The notes: a model not told the origin generated them from the letters alone. 64,000 nt of DNA from an uncultured Gemella sp. (GCF_900766305.1 NZ_CAAFUZ010000064.1:52028-116027), one strand, 5' to 3'; counted from the stretch's first letter, positions 38,381 through 47,781 are shown. Made by a program: numbers and translations.

Positions 38381-38986
38381 ATGTTATTTTTTTACAATAA
38401 GAAAATGTTAGGAGAAACATTATTAATTACTATTCAAAGTAAAGAAGAGGTAACATACGAGGACAAGAAGAATATTACACTAATTAAAGATGAAAATGGT
38501 GCTTTAGTTGGATTAAATATTTTCAATGTTGAGAACTTAAAATTAGATGGTGAAGGTAGTATCGACTTAACAGAAGACCAAAAAGAAATCCTTCAAAAAC
38601 GATTAGAAAAAAATGGAATTAAGATTGATCTAGAAGGTAATAATGATGAGTTCTTCGTAGTTGGGGAAGTTTTAAGTTGTGAAAAACACCCAGACGCAGA
38701 TAAATTAAAAGTAACAGAAGTAAAAGTTAATGAAGAAGAAACACTACAAATCGTATGTGGTGCTCCAAATGTAGAAGCAGGACAAAAAGTTGTAGTAGCT
38801 CTATGCGGAGCAATGATGCCAAGTGGTCTATTAATTAAAAAATCAAAACTACGTGGAGTTGAATCAAATGGTATGCTATGTTCAAAACGAGAGCTAGGAT
38901 TACCACAAGAAGAAACGAGAGGTATTTTAGTATTAGATGCAGATACTAAAGTAGGAACTCGCGTGAAAGATTTGAATCTTAAATAA
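38381..38986 (+). CDS. ytpR: tRNA-binding-domain protein YtpR
   Basis: 201 residues. The N-terminal about 85 residues are family-specific. The C-terminal half (about 88-195) is an EMAP/Trbp-like OB-fold resembling the N-terminal part of bacterial Phe[13 protein letters not shown], then [11 protein letters not shown] and [16 protein letters not shown]. Probably binds tRNA or structured RNA; function unknown. Confidence 0.85.
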   Translation: MLFFYNKKMLGETLLITIQSKEEVTYEDKKNITLIKDENGALVGLNIFNVENLKLDGEGSIDLTEDQKEILQKRLEKNGIKIDLEGNNDEFFVVGEVLSCEKHPDADKLKVTEVKVNEEETLQIVCGAPNVEAGQKVVVALCGAMMPSGLLIKKSKLRGVESNGMLCSKRELGLPQEETRGILVLDADTKVGTRVKDLNLK

Positions 38987-39009
38987 AATCTAATTAGGAG
39001 GTGTAAAAT

Positions 39010-41655
39010 ATGGTGAATTGGAAAAAGTGGTTTTTAGAAGAAGATGAAGACGAAATATATGAAGAAAGTGTAGCTAAAAAAGAGAAAAAAGACGATTTAG
39101 CTGAACGTAGGGAAAAAAGAGCTGAAAACAGAAGAAAAGAAAGAGTTTACCTTGATGAAGAAGAGGATTTTGAGATAGATTTCAGTTCTAATAAAACTAA
39201 AAAATCATTTGATGAGGACGAATTAAGTTCACAACGTAGTACTAGAAGACGTGATGAAAAAGAAGAAAAATTTGAAGATTATGAAGAAGTTAATCTTGAT
39301 GATTTTGAAGTAGATAACTACGATGACTTTGAAGATTACGAAGATGACTACGAAGAAGATTTTAAACAAGAGAAAAAATCTAAAAAAGAAAATGGCTTTA
39401 TTTCTAAATTTAAAGGATTATTCAGTTCGAATAAAAAAGAAGATGAAGAATTCTTAGATGATGAATATCTAGATGAAGAAGACGAAGATGATGAAGCTGA
39501 GGATTATAAAACATATCTAGAACGTCAGAAACGTGAACAAAAAGAAAAATCTAAAGTAGTTGAAAAAAAATATGATGAGTCTGATTATGAAGATGAAGAA
39601 GATTATGAAGATGACTATGAAGAAAATGAGAATAAAGTAGGATTTTTCTCAAGACTAAAAGACAAATTGTTCAATGTAAGTGATGATGAAATTGATCAAG
39701 AGGAATTAGATGCAGTACTAGATGATTTCGAAGAAGAATTAGAAGAAGAGAAAAAATCTGATAAGGAAAAAGTTCATTCTAAAGAAGAAAAAGTTTTAGA
39801 AAAAGATGAAGACGAGCTTGAAATTGAGTTTGTAGACGAAGAAAAAGAACAAAAAGTTACACCTGTATTTGAAGAAATTGATATTACAGAATATGAAGAA
39901 AAAGAAGAAGTAGTATCGGCAGGGAAAGTAACAGATTTAGGTGATGCCCTTAAAAAACTTGGAGTGGAAAATTCTGAAATTCGTGATGTTGATATCTTTG
40001 ATGAAAACCCACCGAGAAGAACTCACCCAACACTTGCAGCTGTAAGAACTAAGAGATTGAAACAAGATCATAAGATTGATAATCTTGGGGATAGTGTAGT
40101 ACTAGGTAAAGATAGTAGTGAATTGAAAGAAGAAGTAGCAAGTTCATTCAAAGGACAAGCTAAAGAAGAAACTCCAGTACAAGAAGAAAGAGTTACTAAG
40201 AATAAAGAGGCAAGACAAGAATTCGAAGAAAACTTCAATATTCTTGAGAGAAGAAGCGATAAAATTGAAAAAGATAATCCTCTATATACTAAGAAAAATG
40301 AAAAACTAGACGGTATTTTTGATGAAATTCGCGATAAAGAAAGCAAAACTCATGAAAAAGAAACTCCTGAACTTGAAGTTAGAGAACTAGATGCAGAGGG
40401 AAGTCGTCGTGAGAAACTTAAATATACTTCTGTACATGATGTTCTAGAAGGTGCCGAAGATTTATTTGAAGATGATATCGATAGAGTTAGTAAAAAACTT
40501 GTGGGTGACAGATTTGAAGAAAATCAGGAGGTTACAGAGGATGTTGAAAACTTCAGAAAAGGCATATTCGGAGGTGAAAAGGTAAATAGTCCACAAGAAA
40601 GAACTGCTTTAGATGAACTAATTGAAACTGAAAATATAGATATTACGCCGAAAAAAGAAGAAACTCTACCAGAAATAGAAGAATTGAATGAAAATCTAGA
40701 AGATTTAAGAAAAGATAAGAAAGAAGAGTCTTATGTAGATTTAGTTCAAGAAGCGGCTAAGATAGAAGATATCGAAGTTGAAGACTATGAAGAACTTAAA
40801 GAAGTTAAAAAAGACAGACTATCAGGATATAGCGATTACCACTTAGATGAAGAGGAAATCGAAGAACTTGAAGAGCAAAATTACCTTGAAGAATCAGCTG
40901 ATTCAGTGAATATCGATAGCTTATTAAGAGAAGTTTCGCCAAATAATAAAGTTGTTAAAGTTACTAATGACGTAGATAAGTTCACTGATGAGAAAGTTGT
41001 TCCTAAGGAAGTTGCTCAGAAGAGACTTGAAGATGTTAAAACTTATCAAGAAGAAGCTGAAGAAGATGAAGTAGAACGTGGAATTGATTATACAGAAAAA
41101 TTATATACTAATGATGTTTCTGAATACTTCGACAAAGGTAATGGTACTAAACTAGGAGAATACAAAACAGTTGATCATGGTTATAGACCTGTAAGTAAAG
41201 AGAAAATAGAAAATAATCAAAAAATACTTGATGCTATTTTTGAAAAATACTCTTCATCAGGATTATCGGCATCAACTAAATCGGTAACGAGCCAAATAAT
41301 GAGTTCAAATACTATTACACCAAAAACTCGTAGTGTAGGTAAATTCAAACCATCACCAGTATACTCATCTGTATATGGTTCAGCAACACGTAAAACTACT
41401 GAAAATTCAAATAAACAGGTAGGAATATCAACTACAGGACTTTCAATCAATAATCCTGTAAAAACCACTACTCCAGAAGTAAAAAAAAACGAAACACAAT
41501 CAGTAGAAAAAAAAACAGTAGAACCTAAAAAAGTAGAAAATCCAGTGCAAAAAAATGCGAGTATCTATAAAGAAATAGCTTCACAAGAGGAAACTGTTTG
41601 GAATATAGGTTCATCAAAACGTGTGCCTAAAAATAAGGTGAAAAGTAAAAAATAA
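39010..41655 (+). CDS. large acidic, probably disordered protein at the sftA position
   Basis: 881 residues dominated by Glu, Asp and Lys. Three short aromatic/basic amphipathic segments (MVNWKKWFLEE at the start, GFISKFKGLF near 130, GFFSRLKDKLF near 212) are each followed by long acidic runs. The C-terminal 130 residues turn Ser/Thr/Pro-rich, include GKFKPSPVYSSVYG, and end in basic VPKNKVKSKK. No P-loop or FtsK motor motif occurs anywhere. In Bacillus this place holds the DNA translocase gene sftA (ytpS), whose N-terminal part is also acidic; the motif resembles FxPSxVxSxIYG segments I recall from such linkers. GGAGGTG precedes the ATG. Confidence 0.6.
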   Translation: MVNWKKWFLEEDEDEIYEESVAKKEKKDDLAERREKRAENRRKERVYLDEEEDFEIDFSSNKTKKSFDEDELSSQRSTRRRDEKEEKFEDYEEVNLDDFEVDNYDDFEDYEDDYEEDFKQEKKSKKENGFISKFKGLFSSNKKEDEEFLDDEYLDEEDEDDEAEDYKTYLERQKREQKEKSKVVEKKYDESDYEDEEDYEDDYEENENKVGFFSRLKDKLFNVSDDEIDQEELDAVLDDFEEELEEEKKSDKEKVHSKEEKVLEKDEDELEIEFVDEEKEQKVTPVFEEIDITEYEEKEEVVSAGKVTDLGDALKKLGVENSEIRDVDIFDENPPRRTHPTLAAVRTKRLKQDHKIDNLGDSVVLGKDSSELKEEVASSFKGQAKEETPVQEERVTKNKEARQEFEENFNILERRSDKIEKDNPLYTKKNEKLDGIFDEIRDKESKTHEKETPELEVRELDAEGSRREKLKYTSVHDVLEGAEDLFEDDIDRVSKKLVGDRFEENQEVTEDVENFRKGIFGGEKVNSPQERTALDELIETENIDITPKKEETLPEIEELNENLEDLRKDKKEESYVDLVQEAAKIEDIEVEDYEELKEVKKDRLSGYSDYHLDEEEIEELEEQNYLEESADSVNIDSLLREVSPNNKVVKVTNDVDKFTDEKVVPKEVAQKRLEDVKTYQEEAEEDEVERGIDYTEKLYTNDVSEYFDKGNGTKLGEYKTVDHGYRPVSKEKIENNQKILDAIFEKYSSSGLSASTKSVTSQIMSSNTITPKTRSVGKFKPSPVYSSVYGSATRKTTENSNKQVGISTTGLSINNPVKTTTPEVKKNETQSVEKKTVEPKKVENPVQKNASIYKEIASQEETVWNIGSSKRVPKNKVKSKK

Positions 41656-41660
41656 TAGTT

Positions 41661-41697
41661 CAAAAAGGAGGTGAGTTTAGTTCACCTCCTTTTTGTG
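41661..41697 (+). terminator. intrinsic terminator
   Basis: AAAAAGGAGGTGA pairs with TCACCTCCTTTTT. The left arm happens to be a Shine-Dalgarno sequence and the right arm an anti-Shine-Dalgarno. Confidence 0.9.
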
Positions 41698-41765
41698 ATT
41701 TGTTGTTAAATTTAATGAATAGAAAATTATAAGTTAAATAAAAAATGCGTACATATCAGAAATAA

Positions 41766-41786
41766 GATTTTTGTCGAGTCACTCCC
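41766..41786 (+). repeat. partial dispersed element (3' end)
   Basis: GATTTTTGTCGAGTCACTCCC resembles the right end of the dispersed element. It lies at the 3' end of the RpiR gene. Confidence 0.45.
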
Positions 41787-41791
41787 TTTTT

Positions 41792-42562
41792 CTAATCAAT
41801 TACATATTCTCCAGGACTGATAGTATTAACGATAGTTTCAAATAAAATAATTCCAACTACGCTTAGCATTAGACGAGAACGAATTTTTTTTCTATTCTTT
41901 GGTGCATCGTAGACTTTAATCAAATGATCGCTCATTTTTGCAAGAGGACTATTCGCAAGGCTTGTGATTGCTAAAATAGTAGTACCATTTTGCTTAGCTT
42001 CTAAAACACAATCATTGATAACCGTAGTTTCTCCACTAAGAGAAAATACTAAAAGGACATCATCTTTTCTGCAAATATCAGGGATCCTTTTAATAGAATA
42101 GTGTTCAAAGTAGTCGTTTGACCAAAGATTGATCAATTTAAGTTTTCTATTGAAATCACTCATAACCATGTAACTTGAGCCACTACCTATGCAAAATATA
42201 CGACGAGCATTTATTATTTTATTGGCAAAAATATCGAAATCATCTTGATTTAATATAGACATTGTTCGAGAAAATTCAACGCTAAGCTGTTCCTTTAAAG
42301 AAAGGAAGGTAGAGGCCGTTGAATTTTTATTATTTTTAGCTAACTCTTTACTCATTTTTAAATCGTATTTTAAATCGATAAAGGTATTATAACCTAATTT
42401 TTTACAAGCACGAATTACAGTAGAAGATGAAATAAGAACAGCTTGCTTGATTTCTTTTAGGGTCGTGTGTTCAATATTATCTTGCTTCATTAGGTAATCT
42501 ATAGCTTGTTGTTCTGAAATGGATAGTTTATCATAGTTGTTTTTTAAATTGTCAAAAAACAT
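41792..42562 (-). CDS. RpiR/MurR-family transcriptional regulator with SIS domain
   Basis: 256 residues. N-terminal HTH_6 (about 1-77: SISEQQAIDYLM, then SSSTVIRACKKLGY), SIS sugar-phosphate-binding domain at about 110-240 (IFCIGSGSSYMV, VFSLSGET). Divergent from the PTS gene that it probably controls in response to a sugar phosphate. Confidence 0.87.
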   Translation of the reverse strand: MFFDNLKNNYDKLSISEQQAIDYLMKQDNIEHTTLKEIKQAVLISSSTVIRACKKLGYNTFIDLKYDLKMSKELAKNNKNSTASTFLSLKEQLSVEFSRTMSILNQDDFDIFANKIINARRIFCIGSGSSYMVMSDFNRKLKLINLWSNDYFEHYSIKRIPDICRKDDVLLVFSLSGETTVINDCVLEAKQNGTTILAITSLANSPLAKMSDHLIKVYDAPKNRKKIRSRLMLSVVGIILFETIVNTISPGEYVID

Positions 42563-42680
42563 AAGTTGCCTCCAGGAGAAAAATTTACTAATTGATTTCC
42601 TTTTCTTTACTCAGTATTAAGTATCATAACATAAAAATTTAGAAAATAAAAGCTATTTTTTAAAGCGGTTTACATAGTCT

Positions 42681-42767
42681 AGTAAAATTTTACTGAAATA
42701 GTAATTAATTACAAATAAAGAAATTTTTAAGCAAAAAAGAAAAAACCGTTTTCAAATCTGATATAAT
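42681..42767 (+). promoter_or_regulatory. PTS control region: two palindromes, a cre-like site and an extended -10
   Basis: AGTAAAATTTTACT (42681-42694) and GTAATTAATTAC (42701-42712) are perfect palindromes and candidate RpiR sites. GAAAAAACCGTTTTCAAA (42739-42756) resembles a CcpA cre box on the minus strand, although its right half is imperfect. TGATATAAT (42759-42767) is the likely -10 of the PTS gene, with the cre-like site over the -35. Confidence 0.5.
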
Positions 42768-42801
42768 ATGGTTATAAAAAATAATAAAAGGAGAAAAGGT
42801 A

Positions 42802-44508
42802 ATGGCAAAGAAAAAAAATAAATTCGTCTCAGCTTTTGAGCAATTCGGACGTTCGTTCTTATTACCGGTATCTGTACTTCCGGGTGCAGGTATTATCAAA
42901 GGGATCGGGACAGCCTTCAGTAATTCAAACACACTAAAAATGTTCCCAATGTTAAAAAATGACATTATTCAATTTATTATGAAATTCCTAATTGTATTAG
43001 GGGATACAGCATTCAATAACTTACCGATTATTTTTGCGGTTGGGGTTGCTGTAGGTTTAGCAAAACGTGAAAAGGGTTCTGCTGCACTTTCTGGTCTATT
43101 AGGATTTATCGTATTACACTACGTACTTAACTTCCTATTAGTACAAAGTCACAAACTGGTAGACACTAGTAAATTATCAAGTAACGAAGCAAAATTAGCA
43201 TTATCTAATGCCATGCAGACAAAAGTACTTGGTATTCAAACAATGGACCTTAGTGTATTTGGTGGTATTATCGTAGGTATAGTGGTATACTTCGTTCATA
43301 AGTGGGCTGTTAAAGTTCAATTACCAACAGTTATTGGATTCTTCAGTGGACCACGTTTCGTACCTATCGCAACTATCGTAATCATGTCAGCAGTTGCTAC
43401 TGGATTATTCTTCGTATGGCCTCCAGTACAAAAAGGTATCAGTGTATTATCAATCTTCATCCTTAATTCTGGACCTATTGGAACATTCTTATATGGTTTA
43501 GTTGAAAGAGCATTATTACCATTTGGTCTTCACCACGGTCTGAACTGGCCAGTTCGTACAACAGAATTAGGTGGTGCTTGGGAAATTGGTGGACAACGTG
43601 TAGTTGGTACAATCAATGCTTACTTAGCTTCATTAGCTGATCCAAATGTTCAACACGTAGATCCAAGTATTACAAGATTCAATGGTGGTAAATTCGTTTA
43701 CTTCATGTTCGGTCTTTCTGGTGCAGCTTATGCAATGTACAAAACTGCCGATGAGAAAAAACGTAAAGTTGTAGGATCATTATTATTCGCAGCTGCGGGT
43801 ACTTCATTCTTAACAGGTATTACAGAACCAATCGAATTTACATTCTTATTCGTAGCACCAATTCTTTATGTGGTACACGCATTCTTAGCAGGTTCAGCAT
43901 TATTCGTAATGCACATGTTAGGCGCAGGGGTAGCAACTCCAACTGGACACGGATTTATTAACTGGGTAATCTACGGAGTACTTCAAGGTCCTAAAACATC
44001 TTGGTGGTTAGTACCAATCGTAGGTGTAGTTTATTTCTTCATTTACTATATCGTATTCAGATTTATGATTGTTAAATTTGACCTTAAAACACCTGGTCGT
44101 GAAGATGGTGATGAAGTTAAATTATCTAATAAAAATGAAGCTCGTGCTAAACTTGGTGTAGAAATCGCTACAATTGGTAAAGAAGAACCAAAAGCAACTG
44201 ATATAACAGTTGATGGTGATGATGAAGTAATGGAAACAGTACAAAAAACACCAGAAGGAATTAGAAAACAAGCTACTGAGTTAATTAAAGCACATGGTGG
44301 TCCAGATAACATCGAAGCTGTGGATGCTTGTATAACTCGTTTAAGAATTAATGTAAAAGATAAAAGTGTAGTAGACCGAGAACGTATTACAACGAAACTT
44401 GGAGCTATGGGATTTGCAGAAAGTGATATGCAAATGCAATCAATTTATGGATCTCATGCTAATGTATTAAAAATGGAAATCCAAGACATGCTTGGTATGG
44501 AGGAATAG
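42802..44508 (+). CDS. PTS glucose/maltose-type EIICB component
   Basis: 568 residues. EIIC occupies about 1-430 (PVSVLPGAGIIKGIG, LPFGLHHGLNWP, GITEPIEFTFLF). A charged linker leads to EIIB at about 480-568, with the phosphorylated Cys in VDACITRLRI. No EIIA domain is fused, so a separate EIIA is needed. The family spans glucose, maltose and related alpha-glucosides; the RpiR neighbour fits a maltose/alpha-glucoside role, but this is inference. Short AAAAGGAG ribosome binding site. Confidence 0.87.
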   Translation: MAKKKNKFVSAFEQFGRSFLLPVSVLPGAGIIKGIGTAFSNSNTLKMFPMLKNDIIQFIMKFLIVLGDTAFNNLPIIFAVGVAVGLAKREKGSAALSGLLGFIVLHYVLNFLLVQSHKLVDTSKLSSNEAKLALSNAMQTKVLGIQTMDLSVFGGIIVGIVVYFVHKWAVKVQLPTVIGFFSGPRFVPIATIVIMSAVATGLFFVWPPVQKGISVLSIFILNSGPIGTFLYGLVERALLPFGLHHGLNWPVRTTELGGAWEIGGQRVVGTINAYLASLADPNVQHVDPSITRFNGGKFVYFMFGLSGAAYAMYKTADEKKRKVVGSLLFAAAGTSFLTGITEPIEFTFLFVAPILYVVHAFLAGSALFVMHMLGAGVATPTGHGFINWVIYGVLQGPKTSWWLVPIVGVVYFFIYYIVFRFMIVKFDLKTPGREDGDEVKLSNKNEARAKLGVEIATIGKEEPKATDITVDGDDEVMETVQKTPEGIRKQATELIKAHGGPDNIEAVDACITRLRINVKDKSVVDRERITTKLGAMGFAESDMQMQSIYGSHANVLKMEIQDMLGMEE

Positions 44509-44512
44509 TTTC

Positions 44513-45271
44513 ATGAAGAATTTGTTTGTTACAGACTTAGACGGAACATTTGTAAAAAATTCAGTATTCGTCGAAAAAGAAGATTTAAAAGCGTATCATG
44601 ATGCTAAAAATTACGGGGATTTCTCAGTTGCGACTGGGCGTTCTGTTGAAGAAATCAAATACATTGCTGAAGGTAATGATATGGATGTTACACACATGAT
44701 AGGGTTTAACGGAGCGGTTGTAACAAGACAAGATGAAGTTCTTTTTGAAAAACACATTCCTACAAAAGATTTAACTGAAATATTCGAATATCTAAAAGAA
44801 AGTAAATTAATATTTGACGCTTTAGATGGGAAACAGCGTATTGGTAACTTTGACCATGAGAAAAAAGATAGATTATGGAACATGGAGCTAATTTGTGTGG
44901 AAAATCCTTTTGAAATATTAGAAGGAAAAGTAATTTATAAGATTAACGTAAGACCAACAAAAGAACAATTAGATTATCATTACGATGTAATGAAAGAGAA
45001 ATTTCCAGAAGTAGAAATTTATAAATCAGGTTCAACACGTATGGAAATCACAGCAAAAAATATTTCTAAAGCTAGCGGTATTGAAGCTATCAGGTCAGGG
45101 TATGATAGAGTAATAGCTTTAGGAGACTCAGGAAATGACGTGGATATGTTTAAGGTAGCTGATGTTTCATACTGTATGAACCGCGCGCCACAAGAAGTAA
45201 GAGGACAAGCTACACATGTAGTAGAAGACTTTGCAGCGGCGATAAAACACTTTATTGAAAACTATGAATAG
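44513..45271 (+). CDS. Cof-type HAD phosphatase
   Basis: 252 residues. Motif I VTDLDGTFV with Asp nucleophile near residue 7, C-terminal motif ALGDSGNDVDMF. A type IIB cap is expected between them. The start is ATG 44513, nine bases after GGAGG inside the end of the PTS gene. Probably dephosphorylates the imported sugar phosphate, from its operon position. Confidence 0.85.
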   Translation: MKNLFVTDLDGTFVKNSVFVEKEDLKAYHDAKNYGDFSVATGRSVEEIKYIAEGNDMDVTHMIGFNGAVVTRQDEVLFEKHIPTKDLTEIFEYLKESKLIFDALDGKQRIGNFDHEKKDRLWNMELICVENPFEILEGKVIYKINVRPTKEQLDYHYDVMKEKFPEVEIYKSGSTRMEITAKNISKASGIEAIRSGYDRVIALGDSGNDVDMFKVADVSYCMNRAPQEVRGQATHVVEDFAAAIKHFIENYE

Positions 45272-45279
45272 AAAAACAA

Positions 45280-45310
45280 AGAACCGGCAGAGATGCCGGT
45301 TCTTTTTTGT
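45280..45310 (+). terminator. terminator of the PTS operon
   Basis: AGAACCGGC pairs with GCCGGTTCT, followed by TTTTT. Confidence 0.9.
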
Positions 45311-45331
45311 ACAAGATTTGTCTATTATTTG

Positions 45332-46510
45332 TTAAGTGTTTTTTATTTTATAAAAGATAGAAATACCTATTAGTAATATTAGAGAAAGTAGGAAATTAAA
45401 AGTAACAATATATTGAACAGAATATATCTTTAAAAAATAACTAGAAGACACTAAGATGATTATTGCCGATATTCTTGAGAGACTTGATTTCATTGAAGTT
45501 AATGAGCTAATGTTTTGGATTGTTACTCTATTTGCAAAATTATTAGTTAATATATATTCAATAACTGTGAAAACCAAGACGCTATATGTATAAAGGAGTA
45601 GGGCCACATAAATATTAGATACATGTAAAAATAATGGTGGTACGATAGAAAATATTAGTAAGAATTTTAGGCGGTTTTGTCCATTATTAAAATTTAGAAT
45701 TGGAACAGAATAGGCTAATATTGCTAATACTTGAAATAATATATATAGAATATATAGTTTGCTGCTGCTCCAACCTTTTTCTAAGAACAATGCTTGCCAT
45801 AATTGAAAGTGAGTTTGGAAAAACACTTGATTTACTATACTTAGAATAAATAGTAATTTTAATTCTCTGGATTTTTTAAGTTCATATATACTAACTTTTA
45901 CCTGTTGTTTTAGAGAAGAGTTCTCTCTAAGCATTGGTGTACTGTATTCTTTAAAAAAGATAGAGATTATTAATATGGATAAGAAACAAAGAACGACTGA
46001 TAGAAAATAAAATTTCAAACCATAATTAAAATATAAATATGATCCCAATAGACTGCCAATAATCACCGCTACTAAGGAAAATTGATTAGATAATTTTATA
46101 AATCTATTAATGTGTACCTTAGAATTATTTTCTTTTTTTATATCATTAATGATGGTTGCTTCTATTGTACCGCTATTAATCGACTCAGAAAACCCATATA
46201 GGAACCAGATAAAACAAATGAGATAATAATTATGACTGTAATAAATTAAAAGACACATTATCAATAACATGACGTTTGATAGAATATATAGTTGTTTACG
46301 AGAATATAAGTCAGCCCATAATCCACTCGGGATTTCAAATAATAATATAGCTAAACTATACATAGCCTGAACAACTGCTATATTAGCAATAGTTAGTCCC
46401 TTTTCGAATAATATTAAAGTTAAAATCGAGTGAGGTAATGCTTTTGTTAGTGAAATCAGTATTATTGAAATATAGTACACTAAAATATTTTTCTTTAATA
46501 AATTAGTCAT
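45332..46510 (-). CDS. MFS transporter, probable exporter of the adjacent peptide
   Basis: 392 residues, about 12 membrane segments. FEIPSGLWADLYSRKQLYIL is the MFS loop 2-3 signature. The ATG overlaps the stop of the 53-codon ORF by one base, so the pair is translated together. Sequence alone does not give a substrate. The context (tiny ORF upstream, RRNPP-like regulator divergent) makes a peptide or peptide-derived metabolite plausible. Confidence 0.8.
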   Translation of the reverse strand: MTNLLKKNILVYYISIILISLTKALPHSILTLILFEKGLTIANIAVVQAMYSLAILLFEIPSGLWADLYSRKQLYILSNVMLLIMCLLIYYSHNYYLICFIWFLYGFSESINSGTIEATIINDIKKENNSKVHINRFIKLSNQFSLVAVIIGSLLGSYLYFNYGLKFYFLSVVLCFLSILIISIFFKEYSTPMLRENSSLKQQVKVSIYELKKSRELKLLFILSIVNQVFFQTHFQLWQALFLEKGWSSSKLYILYILFQVLAILAYSVPILNFNNGQNRLKFLLIFSIVPPLFLHVSNIYVALLLYTYSVLVFTVIEYILTNNFANRVTIQNISSLTSMKSSLSRISAIIILVSSSYFLKIYSVQYIVTFNFLLSLILLIGISIFYKIKNT

Positions 46511-46671
46511 TATAATTCACCTTCGAACAATATTTTGCAATTTTTGCCAATAGTATTTGAAATTTCTAGTTTTTCGAAATTTCTATTAGAAATACCTAAT
46601 CTTTTATTGGAAATAGGGGATTCTACTAACAAATATTTGGAGTAGTTTGAAAAAAATATATTATTTATCAT
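46510..46671 (-). CDS. 53-residue peptide, candidate signalling or RiPP precursor
   Basis: Minus-strand ATG at 46671 after GAGGTGG, with a consensus promoter upstream (46703-46731). It begins MINNIFFSNYSKYLLVESP, has three ISN repeats in its middle (ISNKRLG, ISNRNFEKLE, ISNTIGKN) and ends KILFEGEL. There is no obvious signal peptide. Its stop overlaps the MFS start. Polar repeats and placement between regulator and exporter suggest a precursor peptide; it could also be a leader peptide that tunes exporter translation. Confidence 0.6.
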   Translation of the reverse strand: MINNIFFSNYSKYLLVESPISNKRLGISNRNFEKLEISNTIGKNCKILFEGEL

Positions 46672-46702
46672 AAGTAACCACCTCGTTTTATATATTAAAA
46701 CA

Positions 46703-46731
46703 ATATTAGCATTAGATAAAGAAAAAGTCAA
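46703..46731 (-). promoter_or_regulatory. promoter of the peptide-MFS operon
   Basis: On the minus strand, TTGACT (46731-46726), 17-base spacer, TAATAT (46708-46703). Confidence 0.75.
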
Positions 46732-46825
46732 CAAAAATATTAAAATAAGCATAAAATATAAAACTAAAGTATTTAAAAATACAGCAAAATATTCGTAAAG
46801 AACTAATTATTAAAAAGAATGATTG

Positions 46826-46872
46826 TATAATATGAGAGTATGTGTTATTATATTTTTAATGGAAATATAATA
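46826..46872 (+). promoter_or_regulatory. -10 box and inverted repeat before the RRNPP-like regulator
   Basis: TATAAT at 46826-46831 is the probable -10. TATTATATTT (46846-46855) and AAATATAATA (46863-46872) form a perfect 10 bp inverted repeat in the leader, a possible operator or mRNA hairpin. Confidence 0.5.
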
Positions 46873-46892
46873 GTATATATTTAGGAGTTGTT

Positions 46893-47765
46893 ATGAAAAC
46901 TAGATTAGCTAATTTAATTAAAACAAAACGTAAAGAGTTAAAGTTGTCACAGAAGACGTTGGCAGAAGGAATATGTACGCAAACTGTTATTAGTAGGATA
47001 GAGAAAGGAGAAATAACTCCATCAGTTGATATATTTTTTAAAATCATAAAAAAACTTTGTATACCAATGGAAGACATAGCAAATCTATTTTCTTTAGATA
47101 TGACGAATGTAAAAGATTTATCATTTGATTTCTATGAGCTAGAAGAAATGTTAGTAAAAAGAGATTATAAAACCTTATCAGTTTTGGTGAAATCTATAAA
47201 TTTAGAATCATTAAATAAAGAAGAATTATTACATGTACAGTGGTTAAAATCTATTTTACTGTATCAAATAGAACGTAAACTGGATGTTGCTATAGAAAAG
47301 TTGGAATCTCTTAGAGAAAAAGTTGAAATAGGCTCTCTTTTATATTGTAAAATCTGTAATACTTTGGGGAATTTTCATTCAGAAAGAGAAGATTTTTTAA
47401 GTTCTAAGAAATATTATGAATTGGTATTACCTTATCTTGATGTTATTAAAGGAACAAGTTTTGAACAACCTTTCTATTATTCAATATCAAGGATTTATGG
47501 AATGATACAACAGCTAGAAGAAGCTACTAAGTGGAATGCACTAGCTATCTCAAGAGCTTTAAGTATTAAATCATTTTATATGTTAGGTGATAATTATTTT
47601 TTACAATCAAAATTATTCGAAGAGCAGAAATTAATAGACAGTGCCATAGATTCATGTAATAAGGCTATAAATATTTTTATGCTAGAAAATAATGAGTATA
47701 TGAAGGGACTGACGTTATCATATCTATCAAAGTTGAAGGAGAAAGTGAGCGAAGAAATTCTATAG
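46893..47765 (+). CDS. RRNPP-like HTH/TPR transcriptional regulator
   Basis: 290 residues. An N-terminal HTH_3 (about 1-65: LANLIKTKRKELKLSQKTLA, then QTVISRIEKGEITPSVDIF) is joined to a C-terminal array of helical TPR-like repeats (about 75-290; for example CNTLGNFHSEREDFLSSKKY). This layout is that of PlcR/Rgg/TprA regulators, which bind short re-imported peptides. It is divergent from a small ORF plus exporter. AGGAG precedes the ATG. Confidence 0.82.
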   Translation: MKTRLANLIKTKRKELKLSQKTLAEGICTQTVISRIEKGEITPSVDIFFKIIKKLCIPMEDIANLFSLDMTNVKDLSFDFYELEEMLVKRDYKTLSVLVKSINLESLNKEELLHVQWLKSILLYQIERKLDVAIEKLESLREKVEIGSLLYCKICNTLGNFHSEREDFLSSKKYYELVLPYLDVIKGTSFEQPFYYSISRIYGMIQQLEEATKWNALAISRALSIKSFYMLGDNYFLQSKLFEEQKLIDSAIDSCNKAINIFMLENNEYMKGLTLSYLSKLKEKVSEEIL

Positions 47766-47781
47766 ATTCTGATTAATTATT

